Assembly (NCBI RefSeq): GCF_014212135.1
Contig: NZ_JACJVQ010000006.1
Span: forward strand, 406,747-470,746
DNA: 64,000 nt
Direction of reading: 5' to 3'
From: Cohnella thailandensis
Lineage (GTDB): Bacteria; Bacillota; Bacilli; Paenibacillales; Paenibacillaceae
The position numbers and the translations under genes were made by a program. Position 1 is the first letter of the stretch; every line of letters begins with the position of its first letter. Under the pieces are notes generated by a model. It did no database searches and was not told the origin of the DNA. It saw nothing but the letters and a program-made list of their open reading frames with translations. Of this stretch, positions 34,402 through 43,772 are shown piece by piece.

Positions 34402-34472
34402 TAGTCGAAAAATTCGACTAACGCCGTCCGCTGAAGGGCGAACGCGATGCTGATAGTCGAAAAAATCGACTA
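34402..34472. repeat. 52-bp repeat, two copies with palindromic core
   Basis: TAGTCGAAAAATTCGACTA starts at 34402 and TAGTCGAAAAAATCGACTA at 34454, 52 bases apart. Each core is a 7-bp inverted repeat around a short A-rich loop, followed by ACRCCG. The same core and 52-base period recur at 63848-63970. Confidence 0.8.
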
Positions 34473-34551
34473 ACACCGGTTGCCACATGGCGACTGCGAG
34501 GCCACGGCCGTTGCGGTGTTAAGAATCCAAATTCAGAAAGGGAAGAGGAGA

Positions 34552-37500
34552 ATGGCTCTGATCCGCAAGCTTATCGCAAGCGTATTGGCACTCGTCCTGC
34601 TGTCTCCGCTGGGCGCCCTGGCGTCCGTGTCGGCGGAGACGGATTCTCCCTCGGGCGGCGGCGCCGTCTCGGGAGGCATGGCCGGGGATTCGGAGGCGTA
34701 TGTCCGGTTCAAGAATCAGTGGCAGGGCACGTATTTGTACGAGGATAGCGCAGGCAAGGTCCGCTACGGCTACACGGCCGTGGAGGACCCGGCGGCGCAA
34801 TGGCTGCTGGAGGAGGCGGGAGACGGACTCAAGACGATCCGGAACAAGGCGACCGGCCGTTACCTGAACATGGCCAGCGTCGTTCCGAGCGACAAAATCA
34901 CGCAGCCGTTGGAGAGCACGGACATCTCGCCGGGGCTGACGACGGCCCTGTGGAAGGTGCAGGATTCGGAGCCCGGCTACGTCAACGTGGTTAGCGCGGA
35001 CTTTTCGAACCGGGTGCTCAACATTCAGACGCTGGACGGCTTCGCGCACGTGAACGACTGGGCGCAGGCGTCCTGGGGCAGCGCCCAGTGGCAGCTCGAG
35101 CCCGCGAGCGATCTCGCTCCGGTGAGGATCGTCGATCAATGGCAGGGCGGCTATTTGTATGAGGCGGACGGCGTCGTAAAGGTCGGCCGGCCCGCGATGA
35201 ACGACGCCTCGTCCCACTGGTACGCCATCGACGCCGGCGACGGGAAGAAGCGGCTTCGGAACCGGGCGACCGGGCATTTTGTTAATGTCGCTAATGTAAT
35301 CGCTTCCGAGGACAAGACGATCCCCATATCGGTCACGGAACTCGGGGACGGCGCCGTGACGGAATGGACGATGACGGCATCCGGGGAGGCGAACGTCTAC
35401 GGATTGGCGATCGACGGTTATCCGGAGCTCGTGCTTAACGTTCAGTCTCAGGACGGCTTCGCTCATTGGAACAATTGGGCTCAACCCGGATGGGGGAGTG
35501 CCCAGTGGAGGCTGGAGCCGGCCTCCGATACGCTTCCGGTCCGGCTGAAAGACCAATGGCAGGGCCAGTACTTGTTCGAGCAGAACGGGGTTGTCGCCTA
35601 CGGGACGCCGGCAGCGACGGATAAGAGCTCGCAATGGCTGGTTGAGAGCGCCGCCTCCGGAACGACGCTGCGCAACTTGGGCTCCGGCAACTACGTCGTC
35701 GCCTCCGCTTCGGGCGAAGAAGCGGCGGACGTCCGCGCCAAAAGCGTGGCCGGGACGGTATACGACACGGACTGGACCATGAACGCGGCGGTGAACGACG
35801 CGGGCGGCTCGGTGAGCGGCTACTACACGTTCTCCGTTCCGGGGGCCGAAGGCAATCTGCTGAACGTGCAGGCCCAGGACGGCTTCGCTCACGCGAACGA
35901 CTGGGCGCAGCCGACCTGGGGAAGCGCGCAATGGAAGCTGGAGGATCCGCTGACGGAGCCGGAGCCGGAGAACCCGGACCCGACTTACATTCGGATCCGC
36001 AATTCCTGGCTGCAGCTTTACCTGTATGAAGAGAACGGCATCGTGAAGTACGGCAACGCGGCATCCGGGGATCAAGCGGCCCAATGGCAGCTGGTCGACG
36101 CGGGAGACGGGAAGACCCGGATCCAGAACCGCGCGACCGGGCATTTCGTGACGCTGGAGGGAGTGGACGGATCCCGAGCGGCTGTGCGGGCGGGCGATCT
36201 GGCCGAAGGCTCGACGGCGGGCGACTGGGTCGTCGTCGACTACCAGGGACTTAAGCTGATCCGGTCAGCCGGCGATCGGAGCGAGAACGAGAGCGCTCAG
36301 TCTTATCTGAACGTGGAGAACAAGCTGAAGACGCTCCAGTACGGAATCGTGCCGCGGGACTGGGGCAGTCCGAAGTGGGAGTTCCTCCCGGTTTCGGAGG
36401 ATGCGAGCGGCTATGTGCGGCTGAAGAACGGCTACCGGGGATCGTATTTATACGAGGAAGACGGCATCGTCAAGGACGGCCAGCCGGATCTCCTGAACGC
36501 GGCTTCCCATTGGGAACTGAAGCAAGGGCAGCAAGGAACGCTGATCGTCAACCGGGCGACGGGTCATCTCATTACCAACGAGAACGTAGGAAGCTATGAG
36601 GATCCGCTGGAGAGCTTGGCGCTCGATCCGACCTGGGGCAGCGTCCAATGGACGGTGGAAGACGTCGACGGCGCGGAAGCCAAGGTGCTTCGCAGCGTCT
36701 GGAAGAACAACGTCTTAATCCACGACGAGGATAACAAGGGCTTCGCGCAGGCAAGCGACATTCCGGCGAACTGGGGCAGCGCCCAGTGGCTGCTCGAAGA
36801 GGCGCCGGAGCTTCCGGCGGAGCTGCCGGAAGGCTTCGTTCGCATCCAGAATCGGCAGACAGGGCAGTATCTCTTCGAGAATGGCCGTCAAGTCGTTCGA
36901 TACGGAACGCCGGATGCCTCGGATGCCTCTTCCCATTGGAGCTTCGTTGTCGGAGAAGACGGAAACGTGAGCCTCGTGAATCGGGCGACGGGCCGCGCGA
37001 TGTCGATCGAGAACGGCAGAGCTTACCTGGAAACGAGCGGCGCGATAGCGGAAGATTCCTCGAGCTGGCGGCTCGAAGAGGCCGGAGCGGCCGGCTACTA
37101 CCTGCTCCGCAGCGCCGCGGCAGGCCATGACGACGAGTATATCCACCTCGCGGACGGGCTCGGCTTCGCCCAATACGATCTGGTCTCCGCCGAGAGCCAA
37201 GCGGCGCAATGGAAGCTGGAGAACGCTCCGGATGAGGCCGTCCCCCCAAGCGTCGAGACGGACGACTTGAATGGATCGACGGCGGTCCTGAAGGAGAAGA
37301 ACGTCATTCGCATCGCGAGCGAACGAAGCGGCGAGCTTCTTGCGATGTCGGGGACCGGGGTTACTTACGAGGCGGCCTCGTCCAATAGCCTGTCCGCCGC
37401 GTGGATCGCGGAGAGCTACAACGGGCATAAGCGATTCAAGAACGTGCAGACCGGCCTATACCTCGCGGCGAACGCTTCCGGGGACGCGCTGATCGGAAGC

Positions 37501-40500
37501 GCCGTAGGCGGAGAACGGGCCGCCCAGTGGGACGTGACGGACGTACTCGGTTACAAGACGATCCGCAGCGCGTCTGCGCCCGAGCTCATGGTCGCCCAAG
37601 GGAATGGCGGTTCGGCGAGGTGGACGTTCGAACCGATTCCGACAACGGCGAGCTACGCGGCGTCGGAAGCATTCGCCTCCGGAGGAGTCGCGCTTCCGGC
37701 CGCTTCGGACGGGTTCGCGGGCGGCTTCTCCGGCGAAGGCGCGAGCCTGCTGTGGTCGGTTCATGCGGAGGAGGCCCGATCTTACGCGGCGACGATCGCT
37801 TACCGCAACGCCTCCGGAGCAACTGGCAAGCTAGGTCTTTACGTTAACGGGTTGAAGGCCGGGACGCTGAAACTTGCATCTACGGGGGAGAATGCCGGAA
37901 CGCTTCCGGTCGAGCTTAAGCTGCGAGAAGGCTTCAATACCGTCGCTCTTCGTTATGAAGACGACAGCGGAACGGGACTGGAGATCGGCTCACTGAAGCT
38001 GGCGAAGTCGGTATATGGGGCTTCGCGCGGGGCGACCGTGCCTTATCTCGCATATGAGCTTGAAGACGCGGCGACGAACGGCCTCTTGATCGGCCCCGGC
38101 CGGGATTACGGCACGGTTGCCGCGGAGTCGTCGGGGCGCAAGGCGGTCCGGCTGGACGAAGAGGGCCAATACGCGGAGTTTAAAGCCGCGGAAGCGGCGA
38201 ATGCGCTGACCCTTCGTTACGTCATTCCGGACAGCGCGGACGGTTCGGGGCTTAACGCGACTTTAAGCCTGTACGTCAATGGCGAGAAGAGGCAGTCGCT
38301 TGAATTGAGCTCCAAGCACAGCTGGGTGTACGGCAAGTACCCGTATTCCAACAACCCGGCGGACGGGGACGCCCATCGCTTTTACGAAGAGGCGCACTTC
38401 CTCGTCGGGGACATCCCGGCCGGAGCGACGGTGCGGCTGCAGCGGGATGCGGGCGACTCCGCCGAATACTACGTGCTCGATCTGGCCGAACTGGAGCGCG
38501 CGCCGGAAGCTTACGCGATGCCGGACGAAGGCTATCGCTCCGTCACGGAATTCGGAGCGGCGCCGAACGACGGCGTGGATGACAGCTCGGCGTTCCGGGC
38601 GGCGATCGCGACGGCACATGAACAAGGCTTCGGCCTGTGGGTGCCGGCAGGAAGCTTCGACTTAAGCGGCGGCCCGCTCGGGGTGGCCGGCGTGACGATT
38701 CGCGGAGCGGGCATGTGGCATACCGAGCTGCGCGGCGAAGGCTTCATGGGCGTCGGTTCGAACGTCGGGGTGTACGACCTTCTGCTCGATGTCGGGGTGA
38801 CCGGCCGCCATGACGCCGAGAAGGAAGCGGGCTTCGACGGCGCGTTCGGCACCGGATCGACGATTCAGAACGTGTGGATCGAGCACGCCAAAGCCGGCAT
38901 CTGGACGACGCTCAGCGACGATCTGACCCTGAACACGGACGGCCTCTACGTCGGAGGCGTTCGCGTGCGCAACACGTATGCGGACGGCATTCACCTGTCC
39001 ACGGGTACCCGCAACTCGGTCGTCGAGCACTCCGTCCTTCGCAACACGGGGGACGATTCCATCGCCCTCTGGTCCGACCAACGGGAAGGAACCACGGCCG
39101 AGCAGGCGCGGACGCAGAACAACAAGATCCGCTTCAATACGGTCCAGTTGCCATACCTGGCCGATAACGTGGCGGTGTTCGGCGGCACGGACAATCAAGT
39201 GACGGACAACCTCCTGGCCGACACGATGGGCTACGGGGCGGGAATCGCGGTCTCGACCCGCTTCGATCCGGTGCCGTTCGGCGGCACGACCCGCGTCGAG
39301 CGCAACACGCTCCTTCGCACCGGCGGACATGAGGCGAGCTGGAATCAGGACTTCGGAGCGATCTGGATCTTCGTCGAGAATAAGCCGATCGACGCCGATA
39401 TTCTCATCCAAAACAACGAAGCGATCGACAGTACGTTCCAAGGGCTGTACGTCAGCGGACCGAACTCGATCAACGCCTCCGGCGCGCATAAGGTTATCGT
39501 TCGCAATTACGTGATCGACGGAGCGGGAACGTGGGGAATCAACGTCGCGGCCGGCGTCACCGGAAGCGTTGAACTGCAAAATGTTCTTATCCGGAACGCG
39601 AAGGTCGGAAGGCTATTCAGCACGATGGGCGACTCGTTCAAGCTGAACGCGGCGGATCCGGTGCCGGAACCGGAGCAGCCGGACCCGGTGCTCGTTCCGG
39701 ATGACGGAGGGGCAGGCAACCCGGGCCCCGGCACGGGGATCGGAACCGGCAACCCTGGCGGCTCTGGCGAGGGGGACGCTTCGGATCTTCGGAAGAGAGC
39801 CTCCGAAGGAGATAAGAAGCTAGCGGACGCGCTCTCGGACGGCGCCGGCGTTATCGAGTTTGCCGGCAGGGAAGCGTCCGGCGAGGCAGCCGCCGTCTTC
39901 AGCTCGAAGGCTCTCCGCGAAGCGGCTAGCAAGAAGCCGTCCGCGAGAATCCTCGTGAGTCTTCCGAACGCCGAGTACGAGCTGACGTTGGCCCAAGCAG
40001 CCGCGCTGCTCGGCAAGGCCGCGGACGATGCCTTGCTGGAATTGACGATCCGCGAACTGGATCAAGCGATGGCAACGTTGTTGAATGGAGCCGCGCGGCG
40101 GGAAGGCGTAACCCCGATCGCAAAGGGAGCTTTCCGGTTTGAGGCTGCCCTTCACTCCGATGGAGAAACCAGTCCGATAACGAACTTCGGACGTCTATTC
40201 CTCGATCGCCGGATAATCGTCGATCAAGAGCTGGATCCGAACGCGTCGACCGTTCTGCTTTTCGATCCGGCAGCCGGCAGTCTCCGCTACGTTCCGGCAC
40301 TCTTCGAGATTGCCGAAGACGAACGGACTTCCGTGACGATACGCAGCGCCCATAACGGCATCTTTGTCCTGGCCTCGTCCGCAAGGGCGTTCGCCGACCT
40401 GCAGGGACACTGGGCGCAGAAGGACCTGCAGCTTCTCGCGAACAAGCGGATCGCGAGCGGCGACGAAGACGGACGCTTCTCGCCGAATCGCCCGATGACC

Positions 40501-40974
40501 CGCGCCGAATTCACGGCCCTTCTCGTCCGCTCGCTCGGTTTGACCGGCACGGGCGAACCCGTCTTCGGCTTCGCCGACGTCGCTCCCGGAGCCTGGTACG
40601 CGGCCGAAGCGAACGCGGCGGCCGAATTCGGCCTCGTGCAAGGCGACGAAGCCGGCCGCTTCCGGCCGTCCGAAGAGATCACCCGCGAGCAGATGGCCGT
40701 CCTCCTCGCCCGGGCGATGGAGCTGGTTCGGCAATCGCTCGAGAACGGCTCTTCCTCGGCCGTCGGCGCGCCTCCGTCCGCAAGCGCCAATCTTGCCGGC
40801 TTCGCGGATGCCGGCCGCGTCAGCCCATGGGCGGCGGAAGCGTTGAATCGGCTGCTGTCCGAGGGCATCCTGAACGGAACCTCGGAGACTTCGCTCTCCC
40901 CGCAAGGACTCGCGACCCGAGCCGAGGGCGCGGTTCTGCTCGAAAGAATGCTAAAGGCACTCAAGTTGCTCTAG
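34552..40974 (+). CDS. SLH-anchored GH87-like alpha-1,3-glucanase/mycodextranase candidate
   Basis: A 2140-residue secreted wall protein. Signal peptide (1-28), then seven beta-trefoil-like modules of about 140 residues (starting near 46, 191, 329, 478, 619, 760 and 917), most with YLYE and DWAQPxWGSAQW motifs. Two sugar-binding-like beta domains follow (about 1035-1155 and 1162-1320), then a right-handed beta-helix (about 1325-1700) with Asp1478 (YADGIHLS) and Asp1501-Asp1502 (NTGDDSIALW). This D-23-DD spacing matches the catalytic aspartates I recall for GH87 alpha-1,3-glucanases. A Pro/Gly-rich linker, an unassigned domain and three SLH domains (from about 1947, 2005 and 2082) anchor it to the cell wall. 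ATG 34552 follows GGAAGAGGAG. Confidence 0.82.
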   Translation: MALIRKLIASVLALVLLSPLGALASVSAETDSPSGGGAVSGGMAGDSEAYVRFKNQWQGTYLYEDSAGKVRYGYTAVEDPAAQWLLEEAGDGLKTIRNKATGRYLNMASVVPSDKITQPLESTDISPGLTTALWKVQDSEPGYVNVVSADFSNRVLNIQTLDGFAHVNDWAQASWGSAQWQLEPASDLAPVRIVDQWQGGYLYEADGVVKVGRPAMNDASSHWYAIDAGDGKKRLRNRATGHFVNVANVIASEDKTIPISVTELGDGAVTEWTMTASGEANVYGLAIDGYPELVLNVQSQDGFAHWNNWAQPGWGSAQWRLEPASDTLPVRLKDQWQGQYLFEQNGVVAYGTPAATDKSSQWLVESAASGTTLRNLGSGNYVVASASGEEAADVRAKSVAGTVYDTDWTMNAAVNDAGGSVSGYYTFSVPGAEGNLLNVQAQDGFAHANDWAQPTWGSAQWKLEDPLTEPEPENPDPTYIRIRNSWLQLYLYEENGIVKYGNAASGDQAAQWQLVDAGDGKTRIQNRATGHFVTLEGVDGSRAAVRAGDLAEGSTAGDWVVVDYQGLKLIRSAGDRSENESAQSYLNVENKLKTLQYGIVPRDWGSPKWEFLPVSEDASGYVRLKNGYRGSYLYEEDGIVKDGQPDLLNAASHWELKQGQQGTLIVNRATGHLITNENVGSYEDPLESLALDPTWGSVQWTVEDVDGAEAKVLRSVWKNNVLIHDEDNKGFAQASDIPANWGSAQWLLEEAPELPAELPEGFVRIQNRQTGQYLFENGRQVVRYGTPDASDASSHWSFVVGEDGNVSLVNRATGRAMSIENGRAYLETSGAIAEDSSSWRLEEAGAAGYYLLRSAAAGHDDEYIHLADGLGFAQYDLVSAESQAAQWKLENAPDEAVPPSVETDDLNGSTAVLKEKNVIRIASERSGELLAMSGTGVTYEAASSNSLSAAWIAESYNGHKRFKNVQTGLYLAANASGDALIGSAVGGERAAQWDVTDVLGYKTIRSASAPELMVAQGNGGSARWTFEPIPTTASYAASEAFASGGVALPAASDGFAGGFSGEGASLLWSVHAEEARSYAATIAYRNASGATGKLGLYVNGLKAGTLKLASTGENAGTLPVELKLREGFNTVALRYEDDSGTGLEIGSLKLAKSVYGASRGATVPYLAYELEDAATNGLLIGPGRDYGTVAAESSGRKAVRLDEEGQYAEFKAAEAANALTLRYVIPDSADGSGLNATLSLYVNGEKRQSLELSSKHSWVYGKYPYSNNPADGDAHRFYEEAHFLVGDIPAGATVRLQRDAGDSAEYYVLDLAELERAPEAYAMPDEGYRSVTEFGAAPNDGVDDSSAFRAAIATAHEQGFGLWVPAGSFDLSGGPLGVAGVTIRGAGMWHTELRGEGFMGVGSNVGVYDLLLDVGVTGRHDAEKEAGFDGAFGTGSTIQNVWIEHAKAGIWTTLSDDLTLNTDGLYVGGVRVRNTYADGIHLSTGTRNSVVEHSVLRNTGDDSIALWSDQREGTTAEQARTQNNKIRFNTVQLPYLADNVAVFGGTDNQVTDNLLADTMGYGAGIAVSTRFDPVPFGGTTRVERNTLLRTGGHEASWNQDFGAIWIFVENKPIDADILIQNNEAIDSTFQGLYVSGPNSINASGAHKVIVRNYVIDGAGTWGINVAAGVTGSVELQNVLIRNAKVGRLFSTMGDSFKLNAADPVPEPEQPDPVLVPDDGGAGNPGPGTGIGTGNPGGSGEGDASDLRKRASEGDKKLADALSDGAGVIEFAGREASGEAAAVFSSKALREAASKKPSARILVSLPNAEYELTLAQAAALLGKAADDALLELTIRELDQAMATLLNGAARREGVTPIAKGAFRFEAALHSDGETSPITNFGRLFLDRRIIVDQELDPNASTVLLFDPAAGSLRYVPALFEIAEDERTSVTIRSAHNGIFVLASSARAFADLQGHWAQKDLQLLANKRIASGDEDGRFSPNRPMTRAEFTALLVRSLGLTGTGEPVFGFADVAPGAWYAAEANAAAEFGLVQGDEAGRFRPSEEITREQMAVLLARAMELVRQSLENGSSSAVGAPPSASANLAGFADAGRVSPWAAEALNRLLSEGILNGTSETSLSPQGLATRAEGAVLLERMLKALKLL

Positions 40975-40982
40975 ATTGCGGA

Positions 40983-41015
40983 AACCCGCCGGGAGAAGGC
41001 TCCCGGCGGGTTTTT
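40983..41015 (+). terminator. Strong terminator after the SLH glucanase
   Basis: AACCCGCCGGGAG and CTCCCGGCGGGTT form a perfect 13-bp stem with a 4-base loop, followed by TTTTT. Confidence 0.92.
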
Positions 41016-41124
41016 GCCGGAATAGGGCTGCCTCTGGCAAAGGAATAACTCCCTTAAATCGCGAATAGTTAGAAGAATTAAATGTCTTCGCGTTTCTCAA
41101 ACCGACGAGGGGAAGGGGACGCCT

Positions 41125-41352
41125 ATGAGAAAAGGAATCGTCGCCATTGCGCTGTCCGTTCTAACCGTCGTGCTGGCCGTTTATCGCTGGCGGGCATTGA
41201 ACCAGCCTAAAGTCGGTCCGGTGGGGAATGGGAACGGCTATCCTCGAATCGTTTATGCGGCCTTGGTTTTGCAAATTGTCGTCGGAGTTTGCGCCTTCGT
41301 TATCGGGATCGTTTTGATGGCGAGAGATATTCGGAATAATCGGCCGAAATAG
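41125..41352 (+). CDS. Small two-helix membrane protein
   Basis: A 75-residue protein with two hydrophobic segments (residues about 4-22 and 43-66) and a short polar loop between them that contains VGPVGNGNGYPR. The ATG follows GAGGGGAAGGGG. It stands directly before a small lipoprotein gene on the same strand and may share its transcript. I do not recognise a named family. Confidence 0.6.
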   Translation: MRKGIVAIALSVLTVVLAVYRWRALNQPKVGPVGNGNGYPRIVYAALVLQIVVGVCAFVIGIVLMARDIRNNRPK

Positions 41353-41373
41353 AAGAAGCGGGAGATCATCGCG

Positions 41374-41634
41374 ATGAGATTATTAATTCAGTTAATCTTT
41401 GTATTTGCCCTAGCGGGATGCGCCTCTCGCTCCGATTCCGCGGAGCCGGTCGCGAGGGCGGTCTTGGAGAAGTACGAGCAGGGCGGGAGGTATTACGTGT
41501 CCGTCACCGGACCGTCCGACTCGATCATTCAGGTGGAAGTCGAAGAAGCGGAATGGGAAGAGATCAAGAAGGGCGGAACGGTCTTTTTCGATGAGGACTG
41601 GGATGTGACGGCGATTGACGGGTACGAAAGATAA
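41374..41634 (+). CDS. Small lipoprotein
   Basis: An 86-residue protein with a short signal peptide ending in the lipobox FALAGC (Cys about 16), so the mature part is lipid-anchored outside the membrane. The exported domain of about 70 residues is acidic and beta-rich (YYVSVTGPSDSIIQVEVEEAEWEEI). It lies 21 bases after the small membrane protein. Function unknown. Confidence 0.65.
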   Translation: MRLLIQLIFVFALAGCASRSDSAEPVARAVLEKYEQGGRYYVSVTGPSDSIIQVEVEEAEWEEIKKGGTVFFDEDWDVTAIDGYER

Positions 41635-41747
41635 AGGGGAGTTAATGATCGCGATGTATATCCCGAAGATTTTATTAAGCATGTAAAGGGAATGCGTTCC
41701 AGCCGATAATAACCTCAACCGAAATTAACCAAAGGAGAGAAAATGCC

Positions 41748-42074
41748 TTGCTGGACGCCTTCACCAAGAGGAGAATCGAGAAGATTCTGGACCAATATAT
41801 CGATAAGAAAATTCCCAAGCATCTGAGAGCCGAAATCCAGATTCATTACAAGTTTAGAGGGAACGCCGTGACCTTGACGCAAGAAAGGCCGGGCTACTTG
41901 CCCGGGAACCGGCTCGAGCTGCCGATCGCCCAGTTCCGGCTGGAAGAGGAGGAGTGGAAGGTGTATTGGAAGGACAGCCGGGACAAGTGGCACTTCATCG
42001 ACGATATTCCGCCGAGCTCCAGCTTCGAGACTCAGCTTAAGAACGTGGACGAGAACGGCATTTTCTGGGCGTGA
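41748..42074 (+). CDS. DUF3024 protein
   Basis: A 108-residue soluble protein with the DUF3024 pattern: MLDAFTKRRIEKILDQYIDKKIPKH, then a beta-rich part with PIAQFRLEEEEWKVYWKDS and KWHFIDDIPP. The family is common in Bacillales and has no established function. The start is TTG at 41748, eight bases after AAGGAGAG; the ATG five bases upstream is in another, non-coding frame. It is followed 10 bases later by the nucleotidyltransferase. Confidence 0.82.
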   Translation: MLDAFTKRRIEKILDQYIDKKIPKHLRAEIQIHYKFRGNAVTLTQERPGYLPGNRLELPIAQFRLEEEEWKVYWKDSRDKWHFIDDIPPSSSFETQLKNVDENGIFWA

Positions 42075-42084
42075 GCAAGAGACG

Positions 42085-42645
42085 ATGAACCGCAAGAACC
42101 TCGCAGACGATCTCATTGCCATCTTAACCGCACAGCCGAACCTGAGACGGGATCTCGAGCTCGTTCGGTCTTTGAACCTGCCGGACTGGTGCATGGCCGC
42201 CGGATACGTCCGGAATGCCGTCTGGGACAACCTGCACCGCTACGAGATTCGCACGCCTCTGGACGACATCGATATTCTTTATTACGATCGATCCAACCTG
42301 TCGGAAGAGTACGAGAAGACGCTGGAGAAGAGACTCGAGAGCGTAAATCCGCAGCCGAAATGGTCCGTCAAAAACCAAGCCCGAATGCATATCCGCAACA
42401 ACGAGCCCGAGTACGTTTCGATCGAGGACGCCATGAAGCGTTGGCCGGAGACCGCGACGGCCGTCGGCGTCCGCCTGACCGATGAGGGCCGCCTTCAAGT
42501 CATCGCTCCCCACGGTCTGGATGACCTGTTCGGCCTGAACCTCCGGCAGAGCCCTTTCTTTAAAGACAGAGAGTTCTTCCTGAGCAGAGTCCGGAACAAG
42601 GGCTGGCTTGCGACGTGGCCCCGACTAACCCTGCCGGATCCCTAG
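42085..42645 (+). CDS. Nucleotidyltransferase-like protein (DUF925 type)
   Basis: A 186-residue protein related to the COG3575 group of predicted nucleotidyltransferases. MAAGYVRNAVWDNLH corresponds to the GG/GS entry of the fold and TPLDDIDILYYD supplies the paired metal-binding aspartates; YVSIEDAMKRWPETATAVGVRL and the C-terminal DLFGLNLRQSP are family-specific. The target of transfer is unknown. It is closely spaced after the DUF3024 gene and convergent with the AraC gene, whose end lies 16 bases away. Confidence 0.82.
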   Translation: MNRKNLADDLIAILTAQPNLRRDLELVRSLNLPDWCMAAGYVRNAVWDNLHRYEIRTPLDDIDILYYDRSNLSEEYEKTLEKRLESVNPQPKWSVKNQARMHIRNNEPEYVSIEDAMKRWPETATAVGVRLTDEGRLQVIAPHGLDDLFGLNLRQSPFFKDREFFLSRVRNKGWLATWPRLTLPDP

Positions 42646-42661
42646 ATCATGCCGATTCCCC

Positions 42662-43591
42662 TCACGCATGCGTACCCTCCAGCGATCCCCGAAGCTCCCG
42701 AACGTCCCGGGTCGGCGGCTGCCCGTACATCCGGGCGTACTCCCTGCTGAACTGGGAAGGGCTCTCGTAGCCGACCCGGAACGCCGCGTCGGACACCTGT
42801 ACGGTCTCCGTCAGAATCAGTCTTCTCGCCTCCTGCAGGCGGACCGTCTTCTGGTACTGCAGCGGGCTCATCGCCGTAACGCGTTTAAAATGCTTGTGAA
42901 ACGCCGACGTGCTCATGTTCACGGATTCGGCGAGGCGATCCACCGCGAGCGGCCGGTCATATTGGCGGTTAATCAACCGGATCGCCTCCGAGATGTTGTG
43001 CGCTTGGCTGCCGGTTACCCCGAAATGGTGCAGGAGGGTGCTTTGGTTGCCCTGCATGACGCGGTACAGGATTTCGCGGACTAGGAGCGGAGCCAGAATC
43101 GGAATATCGCCGGGCGAATCGAGCAGCTGCAGGAGCCGCACGAGGGCCTCGAGCAGCGCGGGAGACGGCCGGTTCACGGAGATGCCGCGGCCTCCTTCCG
43201 GCGGTTGGCCGCCCTGCCGGTTCATCTCCTTGGCGAGGTCCAGGATGACGTCGGCGTCGAAGCTCAGCTTCAAGCTGAGATAAGGAATCTCCGGCGAAGC
43301 CTCGACGATTCGGCCGAGGATCGGAAGCTCGACGGAGGTGACCAGGTAAGTCGAAGGATCGTACCGGTAGGTCTCGTCGGCGAGGGTGGCCGTCTTCGCC
43401 CCTTGGGCCACGACGCAGATGGACGGTTTATAGACCGATTCCAACGGCTCCGAAGGCTCCGCGGCATGCATCAGCGCCAGCGTTGGCACCGCCGTCGGAT
43501 GAGTGCCGCTCGTCGGGGCGTGGCGGCGTATCAGAAGCGCCATTTGACGCAACCTATTCTCCATGCTCTCGGATTCGTTCGTTTCTTCCAT
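42662..43591 (-). CDS. AraC-family regulator with AraC_N domain
   Basis: A 309-residue transcriptional regulator. The N-terminal cupin-like domain has PSICVVAQGAKTATLADETYRYDPSTYLVTSVELPI, typical of the AraC_N family. The C-terminal DNA-binding half has two helix-turn-helix motifs, LAESVNMSTSAFHKHFKRVTAMSPLQYQKTVRL and VSDAAFRVGYESPSQFSREYARMYG. ATG 43591 follows GGAAGGGAG; a more upstream in-frame start at 43657 is unlikely. It is divergent from the SDR gene, the usual arrangement for AraC_N regulators that activate an adjacent reductase. Confidence 0.88.
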   Translation of the reverse strand: MEETNESESMENRLRQMALLIRRHAPTSGTHPTAVPTLALMHAAEPSEPLESVYKPSICVVAQGAKTATLADETYRYDPSTYLVTSVELPILGRIVEASPEIPYLSLKLSFDADVILDLAKEMNRQGGQPPEGGRGISVNRPSPALLEALVRLLQLLDSPGDIPILAPLLVREILYRVMQGNQSTLLHHFGVTGSQAHNISEAIRLINRQYDRPLAVDRLAESVNMSTSAFHKHFKRVTAMSPLQYQKTVRLQEARRLILTETVQVSDAAFRVGYESPSQFSREYARMYGQPPTRDVRELRGSLEGTHA

Positions 43592-43772
43592 TAGGAGCGA
43601 CTCCCTTCCGCATCTTCTTTTCCCTATACTATATCGGCATCGTAGAGAATTAGGCAAGGATCGAACAGCTTTGATCTAACGGGGCGAAGGCTTCTCTCCT
43701 TACAATAAAGAAGCAAGGTCGAACGCGGCGGATCGCCGAACGGCCAACGATGAAAAAAAGGAGAGAGCGCAA

